In this document: in pieces, positions 21,202 to 31,515 of the stretch
Position numbering within the stretch: the first letter of the stretch is position 1
How the letters are laid out: each line of letters opens with the position of its first letter
Origin: Breoghania sp.
GTDB taxonomy: Bacteria > Pseudomonadota > Alphaproteobacteria > Rhizobiales > Stappiaceae
Direction: 5' to 3'
Length of the DNA: 64,000 bases
NCBI RefSeq assembly: GCF_030066895.1
Contig: NZ_JASJAV010000033.1
Span: 1 to 64,000 of the forward strand
Translations under genes and position numbers: made by a program
The notes under the pieces: model-generated
What the model saw: only the letters and a program-made list of their open reading frames with translations
The model's database searches: none
Told to the model about the DNA's origin: nothing

Positions 21202-21231
21202 AAAGGGCCCGCGCCGGAGCGCGAACCCTTT
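21202..21231 (-). terminator. Rho-independent terminator of hemA
   Basis: AAAGGG (21202-21207) pairs with CCCTTT (21226-21231) around an inner GCGC pair. On the minus strand the stem is followed by a T-rich TTTGTTTGG tail. It lies about 30 bases beyond the hemA stop. Confidence 0.75.
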
Positions 21232-21261
21232 CCTTCTCCCACTTCAACTCGTGAAGTCGTG

Positions 21262-22542
21262 TCAGCCGCCGGAGGCGGTGAAGATGTTCTGGTCGAGCGT
21301 TTCAGCTCGTGCGGTCGCATCCTGCGAGGCGGAGCCCTTTGGCAGTCCCAGACGCTCCCACACATCGGCCAGCGCGTCGCGCAGGTGGTCGATCAGCGCA
21401 TCGTTGTGGAACGGCGTCGGCGTGATGCGAAGACGCTCGGTGCCGCGCGGCACGGTCGGGTAGTTGATCGGCTGGATGTAGATGCCGTGATCGGCCAGCA
21501 GGATGTCGCTCGCCTTCTTGCACTTCTCCGGATCGCCCACCAGCACCGGCACGATATGCGTCTCCGATGGCATCACCGGCAGACCGGCGGCCCTCAGCAC
21601 GTCCTTGGTGCGCTGTGCCTGGCGCTGCTGCGCCTCGCGCTCCACGCCGGATGCCTTCAGATGACGGATCGAGGTGGCGGCCGCCGCCGCCAGTCCCGGC
21701 GGAATGGCGGTGGTGAAGATGAAGCCCGGTGCATAGGAACGCACCGCATCCACCAGCGCCGTGGAGCCGGCAATGTAGCCGCCCATCACGCCGAACGCCT
21801 TGGCAAGCGTTCCTTCGATGACGTCGATGCGATCCATCACGCCGTCACGCTCGGCGATGCCTGCTCCGTGCTCGCCATACATGCCCACCGCGTGAACCTC
21901 GTCGATATAGGTCATCGCGTTGTACTTGTCGGCGAGATCGCAGGTCTTCTCGATGGGGGCGATGTCGCCGTCCATGGAGTAGACCGACTCGAACACGATC
22001 AGCTTGGCCCGCTCGTTGCCGGCGTTCTTGAGCAACTCTTCCAGACGCTCCAGATCGTTGTGCCGCCAGACCTGCTTGTGCATGCCGGAGTTCTTCACGC
22101 CCGCGATCATCGAGGCGTGGTTGAGCTGGTCGGACAGGATCAGGCAGTCCGGCAGAAGCTTGGCGATGGTCGAGATAGCGGCCTCGTTGGAGACGAAGCC
22201 GGAAGTGAACACCAGCGCGGCTTCCTTGCCGTGAAGTCCGGCGAGTTCCTCTTCCAGAAGCACCAGCGGATGGTTGGTGCCGGAAATGTTGCGCGTTCCG
22301 CCCGCACCCGCGCCCATGCGGTCTGCGGTCATCTTCAGCGCTTCAAGAACCTCGGGGTGTTGCCCCATCCCGAGATAGTCATTCGAACACCAAACGGTGA
22401 TCTCGCGCTCAAGGCCGTTTTCCGCGCGCCAGAGGGCACGCGGAAATCTCCCTGCGATACGTTCCAGATCGGCGAAGACCCGATAGCGCTTCTCGTCGCG
22501 CAACGCATCGACGGCGGTCTCGAAAATGGCCTGATAGTCCAT
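21262..22542 (-). CDS. hemA: 5-aminolevulinate synthase
   Basis: Pyridoxal-phosphate enzyme that condenses glycine and succinyl-CoA, the first committed step of haem and bacteriochlorophyll synthesis in alphaproteobacteria. Intact, 426 residues. Visible are the N-terminal [38 protein letters not shown], the Asp of [12 protein letters not shown] and the PLP lysine in [12 protein letters not shown]. It begins directly with the conserved MDYQAIFE. This essential gene is undamaged although most neighbours are broken. No FNR-type box is evident upstream, so a link to fixK cannot be shown here. Confidence 0.95.
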   Translation of the reverse strand: MDYQAIFETAVDALRDEKRYRVFADLERIAGRFPRALWRAENGLEREITVWCSNDYLGMGQHPEVLEALKMTADRMGAGAGGTRNISGTNHPLVLLEEELAGLHGKEAALVFTSGFVSNEAAISTIAKLLPDCLILSDQLNHASMIAGVKNSGMHKQVWRHNDLERLEELLKNAGNERAKLIVFESVYSMDGDIAPIEKTCDLADKYNAMTYIDEVHAVGMYGEHGAGIAERDGVMDRIDVIEGTLAKAFGVMGGYIAGSTALVDAVRSYAPGFIFTTAIPPGLAAAAATSIRHLKASGVEREAQQRQAQRTKDVLRAAGLPVMPSETHIVPVLVGDPEKCKKASDILLADHGIYIQPINYPTVPRGTERLRITPTPFHNDALIDHLRDALADVWERLGLPKGSASQDATARAETLDQNIFTASGG

Positions 22543-22724
22543 TCGTCCGTCCTTTTATTCATTCTAAGGTGAACCTATCGCGGTTCGCCGGAGATGTCGA
22601 ATGTCAGTTTGTCGCGTTAGGTCCGTTTCGGTGTTGCACGGATCGATGTTGTACGCACCAATGAAACACGCCTAACGCTCCGTTCACCTTTTTATGTGAC
22701 AACGACGTCTGGTACGGAGGATCT

Positions 22725-23252
22725 ATGCGGTGAGTCTCGACCTGGCTTCACTTCACCTTCCTGCTGATTGAAGACAGCGCCTACATGCGTACGATCTTGC
22801 GCACCATGCTGCAAGGTTTCGGCGCAAGAAGGATTGTCGAGGTGGAAGATGGCGCCTCCGGTTTGGAGGCAATGGAACGTGCCAATCCCGATATCCTGAT
22901 TCTGGACTGGGTTATGCCCATCCTGGACGGGGCGGATATGGTGCGCATGATCCGCACTCCGCAAAATCCCTTTGCCTATATACCCATTATCATGGTCGCC
23001 GGTCATACCGAGCACAGCCGCATCATAGAGGCGCGCCGTCTCGGTATCCATTAACTCCTGTCGAAACCGATCTCGGCCAAGGCGCTCTACCAGCGTGTTT
23101 CCGCGGTGATCCTGCACCTGCACGATTTCGTCAAGACGCCCAGCTATTTCGGACCGGCGCCCAGCTATTTCGGACCGGCGCCGCGCGAAATCCGCAATCG
23201 TCAGAAGATCTGGCAGGACACCGCCGCCGTGGATGGCGGTCGAATTCCCTAG
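22725..23252 (+). pseudogene. CheY-like response regulator, two internal stops
   Basis: Single receiver domain (FLLIEDSAYMRTILRTML, DILILDWVMPILDGADMV with the phosphoacceptor Asp, SKPIS with the switch lysine) plus a basic C-terminal tail. ATG at 22725 has a GGAGGAT site but codon three is TGA (CGA to TGA plausible), and TAA at 23053-23055 replaces the acidic residue normally found before the LLSKP switch motif. The tail carries an in-frame tandem duplication of PSYFGPA (23137-23178). It resembles alphaproteobacterial single-domain regulators of motility or stress. Runs divergently from hemA. Confidence 0.7.
23137..23178 (+). repeat. 21-bp tandem duplication inside the receiver gene
   Basis: Two exact 21-base copies (23137-23157, 23158-23178), which keep the frame and duplicate seven residues of the C-terminal tail. 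Confidence 0.85.
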
Positions 23253-23657
23253 CGTAATATTTTGTCGCACCCGTTCTGCGGAAGCACTTGCAAGACGAAA
23301 ATCCGACGAAATCGCCGGAATCGATTCCCTGCCTTTGGGGCTCTGTGTCCGAAGGCGTGCGGATTGCTACGTGCGTGCCAATATGTGCGTGGTCCTCACG
23401 ATCTTTTCGCTCCGGCAACTCCGGCAACGATGCTAGGGTGAACCACGTCGGTACACTCGACGCAATAACAACATCGCTCTTTGACTGGCGGCTTTCGGTC
23501 CTCTCCCCCCCCTGAGACCGTGGCCGCATTTCTTCCCGTTCTTCGCAAATTTCCTCAGGATGCCCGGCATCGGAAGGACGGCGTACAGCTCCTTCCCTTC
23601 AAATCAAAGGCGGTAGGCGTTACACCGACAATGCACACCTTTTGAAGGGGACACGAG
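23253..23657. other. Intergenic region
   Basis: About 405 bases between the receiver gene and the aldolase gene. I see no supported gene, RNA or strong hairpin. The last 20 bases carry an AAGGGG ribosome-binding site for the aldolase start. Confidence 0.4.
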
Positions 23658-24219
23658 CATGCCGCTCCAACTCGACGATTTCGTCCGCGCCCGTATCGTT
23701 CCGGTCATGCTCACCACGGCCCACGGCTCGCAAAAGCGCGGAATTCGCGGTCGAATGCCTGGTCGAAGCCGTCATCGCGTGCTTTGCCAAGGATGAGCGG
23801 ATCGTCATCGGGGTGGGCACGGTTCTTTCCGGAGAACAGGCCCGCCGCATGGCCGAGGCCGGTGCGCAATTCCTCGTGTCGCCGATGTGGCGCGCGATAT
23901 GGATCTGCCCTTCTTCCTCGGGGCCGCGACCCCCAGCGAAGTGCTGGAGGCGCACGAGATGGGAGGCTCCGGCGTGAAGCTCTTCCCTGCCGCCCAGCTC
24001 GGCGGCCCGGGCTTCGTCAAGGCGATCCGTTCCGTCTATCCTGATATCGCCGTGATGCCGACCGGCGGCATTTCCGCCGACAACGCCCAGAGCTATCTCG
24101 ATGCAGGTGCGATCTGCGTCGGCATGGGCGGCAAGTTGGTGGACGAGAAGGCGCTTTCCGCAGGTGACGCTGAAGCCGCGCGCGCCGCCGCCCGTCAGGC
24201 GCTGGACGCCGTTTCGTGA
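23658..24219 (+). pseudogene. eda: KDPG/KDPGal aldolase, internal deletion and frameshifts
   Basis: 2-keto-3-deoxy-(6-phospho)gluconate aldolase family, an Entner-Doudoroff enzyme. The start RARIVPVM, the central VIGVGTVLSGEQARRM, the Schiff-base lysine in GVKLFPAAQLGG and PTGGISADNAQSYLDAG are clear. Compared with the family, about 25-30 residues are missing near 23730, including the E-x-T-x-R motif that holds the catalytic glutamate, together with a frameshift; a second shift lies near 23885. The stop overlaps the GTG of the next kinase gene, so the two form an operon. Confidence 0.75.
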
Positions 24220-25165
24220 CATCCATCCCCTCCGCCGAGGCCGCAACGGCCGATATCGTCTGCCTCGGCGAGGCGATGATGGAGTTCGTGTGCGCGACTT
24301 CTGCCGATCTGGGGGAGGTCTACCGCCCCGATATCGGCGGCGATGTCTCCAACACCGCGATCGCGGCCGCACGTCAGGGAGCCTCGACCGGCATGATCGG
24401 TGCGCTCGGCACTGACGCCTTCGGAACCCGGATCCGAGATGTCTGGGCGCAAGAGGGGATCGACAGCTCCCATGTGATCGACGATCCCAAGGCCCCGCGA
24501 CAGGGCTCTATTTCGTCCATCCTCACGAAAGCGAGCATCACTTCACCTACTATCGCGAAGGGGCTGCCGCCGCCCGATTTGAGACCAGATCCCTGCCGCG
24601 CCGCTATATTGCGGAGGCCCGCGTTCTGCATGTCTCGGCCATCTTCCACGCGATCAGCGAAACAGCGCGCGACACGGTTCTGGCCGCCATCGCTGTTGCG
24701 CGCGAGGCCGGAGTGGCGGTCAGCTACGACACCAATCTGCGTCTCAAACTGTGGCTGCTCGATCAGGCGCGCGCAACGATCCACGCCGCGATGCAGCAGG
24801 TCGATATCGCCTTTCCCAGTCTCGACTACGCCCGGCTTTTGACGGGACGGGAGAGGCCGGACGAAATCGTCGATTTCTATCTGGATCTGGGTGCGCGCAT
24901 TGTCGCGTTGAAATGTGGAGGCGAGGGCGCTTTGATCGCGGCGCGCGAGGAGCGTCGCGTTATCGCGCCGGTGCCGGTTGAGGCTGTCGACTCGACCGGT
25001 GCCGGCGATGCCTTCGCCGGAGGCTTCCTGGCCTACTGGCTTGAAACGGGCGACCCCTTCGAGGCCGGTCGCCGCGCCGCAGCCGTCGCCGCCGCCACTA
25101 TCGCGGGCTTCGGCGCCATCGCTCCCATCCCGCACCGCGCCGAGACTATGGCGATGCTGGCGTAG
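24216..25165 (+). pseudogene. kdgK: PfkB-family sugar kinase (probable 2-keto-3-deoxygluconate kinase), one frameshift
   Basis: Ribokinase-fold kinase of about 316 residues: N-terminal IVCLGEAMMEFV, GGDVSNTAIAAARQG substrate-binding segment, and the C-terminal ATP/anion-hole motif DSTGAGDAFAGGF with the catalytic Asp. Together with the overlapping aldolase gene it would phosphorylate 2-keto-3-deoxygluconate (or galactonate) and then split it. A single frameshift lies near 24500; the rest is open to the TAG at 25163-25165. Start is the GTG at 24216, coupled to the aldolase stop. Confidence 0.75.
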
Positions 25166-25841
25166 GATTGCGGGCGCCGTTTGTAGGCGGGGCTTCTCCG
25201 GATACTGGCATTCCCGGCTTTTGCGTTGTGTTCTTCTTCCTGTACTCCACGCCCTGCGCGGGCATGACAGCCGGGGCAAGACGGCTTCCGCCCTTCGGGA
25301 CGGCCACTGACACGTCCGCAAGTCATGGTTTCATGAGAAAGTAGCGACACGCACAACGTTATCCTGAGTATCCGGCCCGAAAACGGTATCGGGTTATTTC
25401 AGCCACATTTCTTTCGTCATTGCCGGCTCCGACCGGTAATCCATACCGTGAGGTTTCATCTCAGTAAGATATTGATATTTGAGAATAATCCAACCGCATT
25501 CCCTGCCGATAGATCACGGAATGGATCCCGGCTCGGAGGCCGGGATGACGAGTGGAGGGTATTGCGGGCAGCCCAATACCACTTATGGGCCAGACACTGA
25601 GGAGCGCTCTTCAGAGCGCGTCTCGAAGGATAGGCTACGAACGCCACCTTTCCCCTCCCGACCGTCGCACACCCCGCACCCGCCGCAATGTTGGCCCGCT
25701 CTTGCATCGCGCAAAGGTAGTCTGTACTTCTCACAATCCCGCATCGTGACGCATCCCGCATCGTGACGCCGGACCTGCCCGCGTCTCTCCTTCTCCTGAC
25801 GCCAGGTCCCGGCTTTCCGGCGACTTTTCGAAGGTCTGTTC
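25166..25841. other. Repeat-bearing intergenic region
   Basis: About 675 bases without a supported gene. It holds a hairpin at 25525-25546 (8-bp arms) and a TCTCGAAGGAT-containing copy of the dispersed repeat near 25619-25635, so it looks like a landing area for palindromic elements. Confidence 0.5.
25525..25546. repeat. Palindromic intergenic repeat
   Basis: Arms ATCCCGGC (25525-25532) and GCCGGGAT (25539-25546) with a six-base loop; a type common between alphaproteobacterial genes. Confidence 0.55.
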
Positions 25842-26375
25842 ATGCTTATGACAGAAATCTTCATCATCTTCCTGTGTCTGGCTGTCGGTGGCTTGCTGAA
25901 GGACACCACGGGGTTGGGCACGCCAGTGATCGCGGTGCCCGCGCTGGCCATATTCTTCGACGTCAAGACCGCGGTGATCATCCTGCTGATCCCGAACCTG
26001 ATGACCAACCTCTGGCAGATCTGGCATTACCGCAGCTTTCTGCCCAGTAGGCCGTTTCTGAAGCTCTTTCTGGCCGGCGGCGTCATAGGCGTGGCCGCGG
26101 GAACCTGGGCGCTGGCGGAACTGTTGGCCGAAAACCTGCAGATCGGCGTCGGCGTGGTGGTGCTGATCTATATCGCCTTCCGCCTACTGCAGCCGCACTG
26201 GCAACTGGGGGAGGGGCCCGGCACGGTGATCGCCGGTCCCGCCGGTATCCTGCAAGGGGCCTCGGGCATCTCCGCGCTCATCTCGATCACCTACCTGAAT
26301 GCCATTCTAGCTCTCAAGCTGGTAATCGGCGGTTTTATCCGACCCAGCGGTTTCCGCCTTTTTTGTCCGTTGTGA
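25842..26375 (+). pseudogene. TauE/SafE-family anion exporter, 3' truncated
   Basis: Membrane protein of the TauE/SafE family, which exports sulfite, sulfoacetate or related anions. The N-terminal repeat (GLLKDTTGLGTPVIAVPAL, LLIPNLMTNLWQIWHYRSF) and the start of the second repeat (GILQGASGISALISITYLNA) are clear. After about 26310 homology stops and an unrelated 20-residue tail runs to a TGA, so 70-80 residues with two or three membrane segments are missing. Probably a deletion, because no mobile element is seen at the break. Confidence 0.7.
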
Positions 26376-26504
26376 CGCAGTTGGACGGCGAATGCGGAGC
26401 CATGCTCCTATGTAGTTCGCCCACTTCGACATGGCTTAGTTGCGCAATATGGTGCGACCCTCACGTGGGTTAGCTGCAACTGGATGCAGTATCGAAGGTT
26501 TTAC

Positions 26505-27728
26505 GATGCCGACCTCGCAGGATCGTGACCCGGCGGGGTCTGAAAAGTTGAGACTGGAGCCGATCGCGCTGGCTGCCCTGGAGGCCGGGCAAATGCTTCT
26601 GTCCACGGGGGCGAAGATCTCGATCGTGCGTCAGGGCATGTCCATGATTGCGCATGACTTGGGCGCGGACCGGGTCGAGATCCGTGTCGGTTTCGCCTCC
26701 ATCGAGCTGACCGTTGGCTCTCCGGAGCGGACCATCACCCGCATGCTGGGCGTCGGCGATCACGGCGTGAACATGCGGCTCAATCACAAGCTGCGCGAAC
26801 TTTGCGTGAAGGTCAGCAAGGGCGACATGAACTGCGAAGAGACGGTCAAGGCCCTCAGGGACACCGCCAAGGAGACCCCGCGCTTCCATCCGCTGTTCGT
26901 CTGCTTTGCCGCCGGTATCGCCTGCGCCACTATCAGGTCAACAGCTTCGTCATGACCGCGGCCGTGTCCTTCGCGGCCTTCGCGCTGGCGGGGCTGATCG
27001 CGCCGGAAGTCGGTAGCACCACGGTCGCCATCGCCATGAGCGCGGCCGTCCTGATGCTGGTGCCCGGCGTGCCTGCGATCAATTTGCAGATCGATATCAT
27101 GTAATGTTTCCAGACGCTTGGTAGCGTGCGCGGGGTGTCCGTGGCGATGGTGCTGGTGTTCATCACTGTCGGCGTCGGCTCCATGCGGCTGTTGCTGGGC
27201 AACACCGATATCGTGGTCCATGCGGTCAAATACGGTGTTTTGCACCAGACGATCTACGGCGCCATAGCGGCGGCCGGGTTCGGCGTGCTGTTCAATTTCG
27301 GCTACGGCAATCTCGTCTGCGCCGGGGCGGCGGGCGTCGTTGCGCTGGCCGTCCGCTCGATCGGGCTGGAAGCGGGCTGGACTGGACGCTTGAAGCTGCA
27401 TCGTTTGCGGCCGCGATTTCCGTGGCGCCGGTGGTCGAGATCGTCGGCCTTATGCCGACCAACATCTGTCAGGCTGGCAAGGCGCTCGCGGTCGCTGGCT
27501 GCATCCCGATGATCCCCGGCAGCGCCGCCGCGCAATGGATCTTCGGCCTCTTCACGCTGACCTCCCATGTCGAACCCTCCAACGTGGAGGCGCTCATGTT
27601 CATCGTGGTTCAGAGCGGCCTGCGCGTGGTCTTCACCATCGGCGCCATCGGGGCGGGATTGACCATCGTCACCTCGCTCTTCCGCCGGCCGGAATTTCCC
27701 GAAAGGATCTCCGCCGCCAAGGGGGTAA
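26505..27728 (+). pseudogene. ThrE-type threonine/serine exporter, disrupted
   Basis: Cytosolic N-terminal domain of about 130 residues (LEAGQMLLSTGAKISIVRQG, VEIRVGFASIELTVG) followed by about ten membrane segments, the layout of the ThrE (DUF1212/DUF3815) amino-acid exporter family. Frameshifts lie near 26930 and 27390. TAA at 27102-27104 interrupts the loop after PGVPAINLQIDIM. An extra G in the five-G run at 27720 carries the frame past the likely natural TAA at 27726-27728. A hairpin follows nine bases later. Confidence 0.7.
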
Positions 27729-27736
27729 TTAAGTCA

Positions 27737-27756
27737 CCCGACAGTGTTCTGTCGGG
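27737..27756 (+). terminator. Hairpin after the ThrE-like gene
   Basis: Perfect 8-bp stem (27737-27744, 27749-27756) with a TGTT loop, just beyond the probable stop. It has no clear T tract, so it may be a weak terminator. Confidence 0.55.
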
Positions 27757-27976
27757 CTGGGACAATCGGTGCTCACCGGTACGACGCAGCTCGCGGCAAC
27801 GCCGTCGTCGCGGCTTTCGAAATGTCACGAAATTTCACTGCACGTTCAAAACGGAAACGGCGAAATCCTGCCATTTCGATTTGAACGCTTTTCGAACGTT
27901 CAAAAAGCCTGCGAAAAGGCCGATAAAATCTATCTATTCCAATAGCTTATCTGCGATCTGTGTCGCCGATAGTCGC

Positions 27977-28532
27977 TCACTCCAGTTCGCGGTTGGCCTC
28001 CAGAATTTGCTCCGACAGCTCCGAATCGTGAGCCGTCCGCGCCAATGTCAGCGCTCCGACAAGACGGCTGAGATAGCGGATCGCGGCCGCGTCATCCGGC
28101 GTCGAACCCGTCGATTTCGCCGAGGCTTCGGCGATCATCTCCACCGCCCAGCGCATGCCCTGATCGAAGGCCTTGCGAAGCTCTCCCTCATGGCGCGGCG
28201 CCTCTCCGGCAAGCGATGCGTAGGTGCAACCGATGTCGCGCCGCTTGACGTGCCGGTCCGAAAGATACCACCGCGTCGATCGGGTCGTCTTCCGCGGTTT
28301 CCAGCACCTTTTCCCAGGCCCGCACGTTCTCTTCCAGAGCGTGCCCGGTGGCCTCCGCGATCAGCGCTTCCTTGCTGTCGAACTGCTTGTAGAAGGCCCC
28401 GTTCGTCAGCCCGGCGACCTTCATCAGCGCCGCGATGCCGACGCCGTCATAGCCCTCTTCGCGAAACATCTTGCTCGCGGTCGTGACGACCTTTTCCCGG
28501 TTTTCGGCGGCTCCCTGCCGGCTCTTCCTCAT
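27977..28532 (-). pseudogene. TetR-family repressor, one frameshift
   Basis: About 185 residues. The N-terminal helix-turn-helix (FREEGYDGVGIAALMKVAGLTNGAFYKQF) is of the TetR type with the usual GAFYKQF recognition turn. The ligand domain continues in a second frame after a shift near 28262 (WYLSDRHVKRRDIGC, then the C-terminal dimer helices). The ATG at 28530-28532 faces a large palindromic operator, so it is probably autoregulated and controls the divergent thiolase operon. Inducer is likely an acyl-CoA or the compound whose catabolism or export the operon serves (inference). Confidence 0.8.
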
Positions 28533-28560
28533 GGCGTGACCCTCCTGTGATCTGGTTTGA

Positions 28561-28607
28561 ATTATGATCGTAATCTTATTATTGACAATAAAGATTACGA
28601 TCATAAT
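28561..28607. promoter_or_regulatory. Twin palindromic TetR operator over the thiolase promoter
   Basis: Two perfect 17-base inverted arms (28561-28577, 28591-28607) are separated by 13 bases. Each arm is itself nearly palindromic (GATTAyGATCrTAATC core), so there are two operator sites 30 bases apart, about three helical turns. A TTGACA hexamer (28582-28587) lies between them and a TAATCT -10 candidate (28604-28609) lies 16 bases downstream, inside the right arm. Binding would block the rightward promoter. Confidence 0.8.
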
Positions 28608-28637
28608 CTAACGCCGATTTCGAAGGAGGAGGGCGAA

Positions 28638-29834
28638 ATGCCGACAAACGAAGCTGATCCCGTCGTCATTGCGGCGGCGCGACGAACGCCGCTCGGCGCG
28701 TTCATGGGCGCGCTATCGGGCGTGCCGACGCCGGAACTCGGCGCAGCCGCAATCCGCGCCGCGCTTGGCGATGCCGGACTGACTGGCGATCGGGTCTCGG
28801 AGGTTCTGATGGGCTGCGTTCTGCCGGCCGGACTCGGTCAAGCGCCCGCCCGACAGGCCGCGCGAGCCGCCGATCTGCCCGACAGCGTCGGCGCGACGAC
28901 CATCAACAAGGTCTGCGGGTCCGGCATGAAGGCGGTCATGCTGGGCCACGATCTGATCCGTTCGGGCAGTGCTCGCATCGTCATGGCAGGCGGCATGGAA
29001 TCTATGTCCCGCGCGCCGTTTCTGCTGCCCGACATGCGCTCCGGTCACAAGGCCGGAACGGCTGAGGTCCTTGATCACATGATGCTTGACGGTCTGGAAG
29101 ACGCTTATGAGCGCGGCCGTCCGATGGGGGCTTTCGGCGAGGCGACGGCGGCACGCTATGGCTTCACCCGCGCCGATCAGGATGCTTATGCAATCGAGAC
29201 GCTGGAACGCGCCCGCGTTGCCGTCTCCCCCGGCACGTTCGATGCCGAATGCACGCCGGTCACGGTGCGCACGCGCGAGGGCGAGGTGATCGTGCCGCGC
29301 GACGAGCGGCCCGAACAGATCTCGCCGGAAAAGATCCCGAGCCTGCGCAGCGCCTTCGGCGAAGGCGGCACGATCACGGCGGCCAGTTCGTCCGCCAATG
29401 CCGACGGCGCTGCGGCTCTGGTGCTGACGACTGAAAGCACGGCGCGGGCCGACGGCCTGCCGGTGCTGGCCCGCATCCTGGGCCATACCACCCATTCCCA
29501 AGCCCCCGCCTGGTTCACAACCGCGCCGATCCCCGCCATTTCCAAGCTGCTTGAGACCGTGGGCTGGCCGGTGGAGACGGTCGATCTCTTCGAGATCAAC
29601 GAGGCCTTCGCCGTCGTCGCAATGGCCGCCGCCGCTGAGCTCGGCATTCCCCGCGAACGGCTGAACGTCAACGGTGGAGCCTGTGCGCTCGGTCACCCGA
29701 TAGGCGCAACCGGCGCCCGCATCATCGTCACGCTCATCCATGCCCTGCGCGCCCGAGGCGAGCGCCGCGGCGTCGCCTGCCTTTGCATCGGCGGCGGCGA
29801 GGCAACGGCAATCGCACTGGAGGTACCCCAATGA
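28638..29834 (+). CDS. Acetyl-CoA C-acyltransferase (thiolase)
   Basis: Intact 398-residue type II thiolase. The acyl-accepting cysteine is in NKVCGSGMKAVM, the histidine in FEINEAFAVV, and the second catalytic cysteine region CALGHPIGATGARI is followed by CIGGGEATAIALE. Such enzymes make acetoacetyl-CoA from acetyl-CoA or cleave 3-ketoacyl-CoA. ATG at 28638 has a GGAGGAGGG site; it is the first gene of the operon under the TetR operator, and its stop overlaps the next start (ATGA). Confidence 0.9.
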   Translation: MPTNEADPVVIAAARRTPLGAFMGALSGVPTPELGAAAIRAALGDAGLTGDRVSEVLMGCVLPAGLGQAPARQAARAADLPDSVGATTINKVCGSGMKAVMLGHDLIRSGSARIVMAGGMESMSRAPFLLPDMRSGHKAGTAEVLDHMMLDGLEDAYERGRPMGAFGEATAARYGFTRADQDAYAIETLERARVAVSPGTFDAECTPVTVRTREGEVIVPRDERPEQISPEKIPSLRSAFGEGGTITAASSSANADGAAALVLTTESTARADGLPVLARILGHTTHSQAPAWFTTAPIPAISKLLETVGWPVETVDLFEINEAFAVVAMAAAAELGIPRERLNVNGGACALGHPIGATGARIIVTLIHALRARGERRGVACLCIGGGEATAIALEVPQ

Positions 29835-30344
29835 CCGATACCCTCGATAGGCCCGAAGCTGTGCCCATGTCGGCGCTCGAATACGGTCTCGCAGATCCGC
29901 GTGAGGTGGGCGCCCTGACCGGGCTGGAATTGCTGCAGGCCTTTGTCGGCAAGCGTCTTCCCGCACCACCCATTGCCGGAACTATGCACCAATGGATCTC
30001 CGAAGTGGAGGAAGGCAGCATCACCTTCCTCGGCGATCCCGACCCGCGCTATCTGAATCCGATGGGGCTGATCCACGGCGGCTGGACGATGGCGCTTATC
30101 GATTCCTCCCTGGGTTGCGCCGTCCAGACTACGCTGGCGCGAGGCGAAAGCTTCGTATCGCTGGGAACGGAGGTGAAATTCATCCGTCCCGTTCTGGTCG
30201 ATACCGGCCAGGTGCGCTGCCGTGCAGAGGTGCAAAGCCGCGGCAAGGCCCACCGCCACCGGACAGGTCTTCGACCTTGAGGGACGGCTTCTAGCAACCG
30301 GAATCTCCACCTGTTTCATCCGGCAGGCGGGAGGCGCGGGATGA
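29831..30344 (+). pseudogene. PaaI-type hotdog acyl-CoA thioesterase, one frameshift
   Basis: About 170 residues with the single hotdog signature LNPMGLIHGGWTMALIDSSL, matching the HGG-x6-D motif of PaaI/YbgC-like thioesterases, and the C-terminal strands FEVKFIRPV and VFDLEGRLLATG in the next frame. An extra C in the run near 30250 shifts the frame. It overlaps the thiolase stop and the MFS start (both ATGA), showing tight coupling. Probably hydrolyses the acyl-CoA formed or used by the thiolase. Confidence 0.75.
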
Positions 30345-31513
30345 AGCTCATCGCCCTTCTATTCTGTCCGTTTGCCTTCACCACCGGCGCCTTCGTCTTC
30401 TCCGGCGTGCTCGGCCCGATGGCTGATGTGCTCGGCGTCACCGTTGCGGCCGTTGCGACGCTGCAATCCGTCTTCGCCATCGCCTGCGCGCTTTGCGGAC
30501 CCTTGCTGGCGCATTTCACGCGTGGGTTGCCGCCACGCACGCTGCTTCTCGGCGTTCTTGTTCTGCTCACGCTGCTCAATGGGGCTTCCGCGCTGGCGCC
30601 CGACTTCAACAGCCTTTTTGTCCTGCGCCTGCTGGCGGGTGGCATCGGTGCGCTGGCCTTTCCGTTGGCCACGACGCTCGCTGCCACGGGGCTCGCGGCA
30701 GTTGAGCGGGCAAAGGCCGTTTCCACCGTCTATGCCGGAATTCCGATGGCTTTGATCGTCGGCATGCCGCGCGGCTCCGTCACCGGCAACGCCTTCGGCT
30801 GACAGGCAAGCTTCGTGGCAACCGCCGTCATCTGTCTGGCCGCCGTTCTTCTGGTCGCGATCTTCGTCGGCGCGCCGGAAAGGGACGCGCAAGCGGTGGG
30901 CGGGCAAGCCTCGACATGCTTCGGTGCGGCCGTTTTCGCCCATCTCGGCGTGACATTGATCGCCTCCACCGCGCTTTTCGCGCTCGTTGGCCTGATCGGC
31001 CCGATCATCCGCGCGACAACCGGCTTTACCGGCTCCGGCATCGCCGCCATGCAGTTCCTGGTCGGGTTGAGCAGTCTCCTCGGTGTTCGGCTGGGGGCGG
31101 CACTCGTGACCCATCAAGTGCGCTTTGCGCTCATCGTTCCTTTTGTGCTGCTGCTCGTCTCGCTCGGCATTCTGGTCTCGTCCTTGGCGGCAGGTGCTAT
31201 GACCGCGCTCAGCATTACGGCGATGGTCGCAAGCGTCTCCCTCGGTGCCCGCCGCGCAATCAGCCACAGGCACCTTGGTGCAGTCGCGTTTGGTAGAACT
31301 GGCGGGTAGTGCGGCGACCTTCGCCTTCTTGCTCAACGGCTCGATGATCTATCTCGGCCAGGGGCTCGGCATCGTCATCGGTGCGGCGGCCTTTGCCCGC
31401 TGGGGCCTGGCCTCGGCTCCCGCCAGCGGACTGACGATGACCTTCCCGGCATCGCGCTTGCGCTGTTTCTGGCGCTCTCCCGTTCCCGCCTCGTGCCGCT
31501 TAAGGAAGTCTGA
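30341..31513 (+). pseudogene. MFS transporter, internal stop and frameshifts
   Basis: Twelve-segment major facilitator of about 385 residues (FAFTTGAFVFSGVLGPMADV, LLAGGIGALAFPLATTLAA, LNGSMIYLGQGLGIVIGA). TGA at 30800-30802 follows NAFG, where Trp is expected (GW-Q/R turn), so TGG to TGA. Frameshifts occur near 31250 and 31445. Its place between a thioesterase and a hydrolase in one overlapping operon suggests import of an ester-type substrate or export of a product; no substrate can be named. Confidence 0.75.
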
Positions 31514-31515
31514 TC

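Noticed and set aside
21055..22572. Plus-strand open frame of 505 codons
   Set aside because: It lies opposite the intact hemA gene and has histidine/arginine-rich low-complexity composition typical of shadows.
30359..31336. Minus-strand open frame of 325 codons
   Set aside because: Antisense to the MFS gene; very rich in E, Q, R and D with no domain, as expected from reverse reading of a membrane protein.
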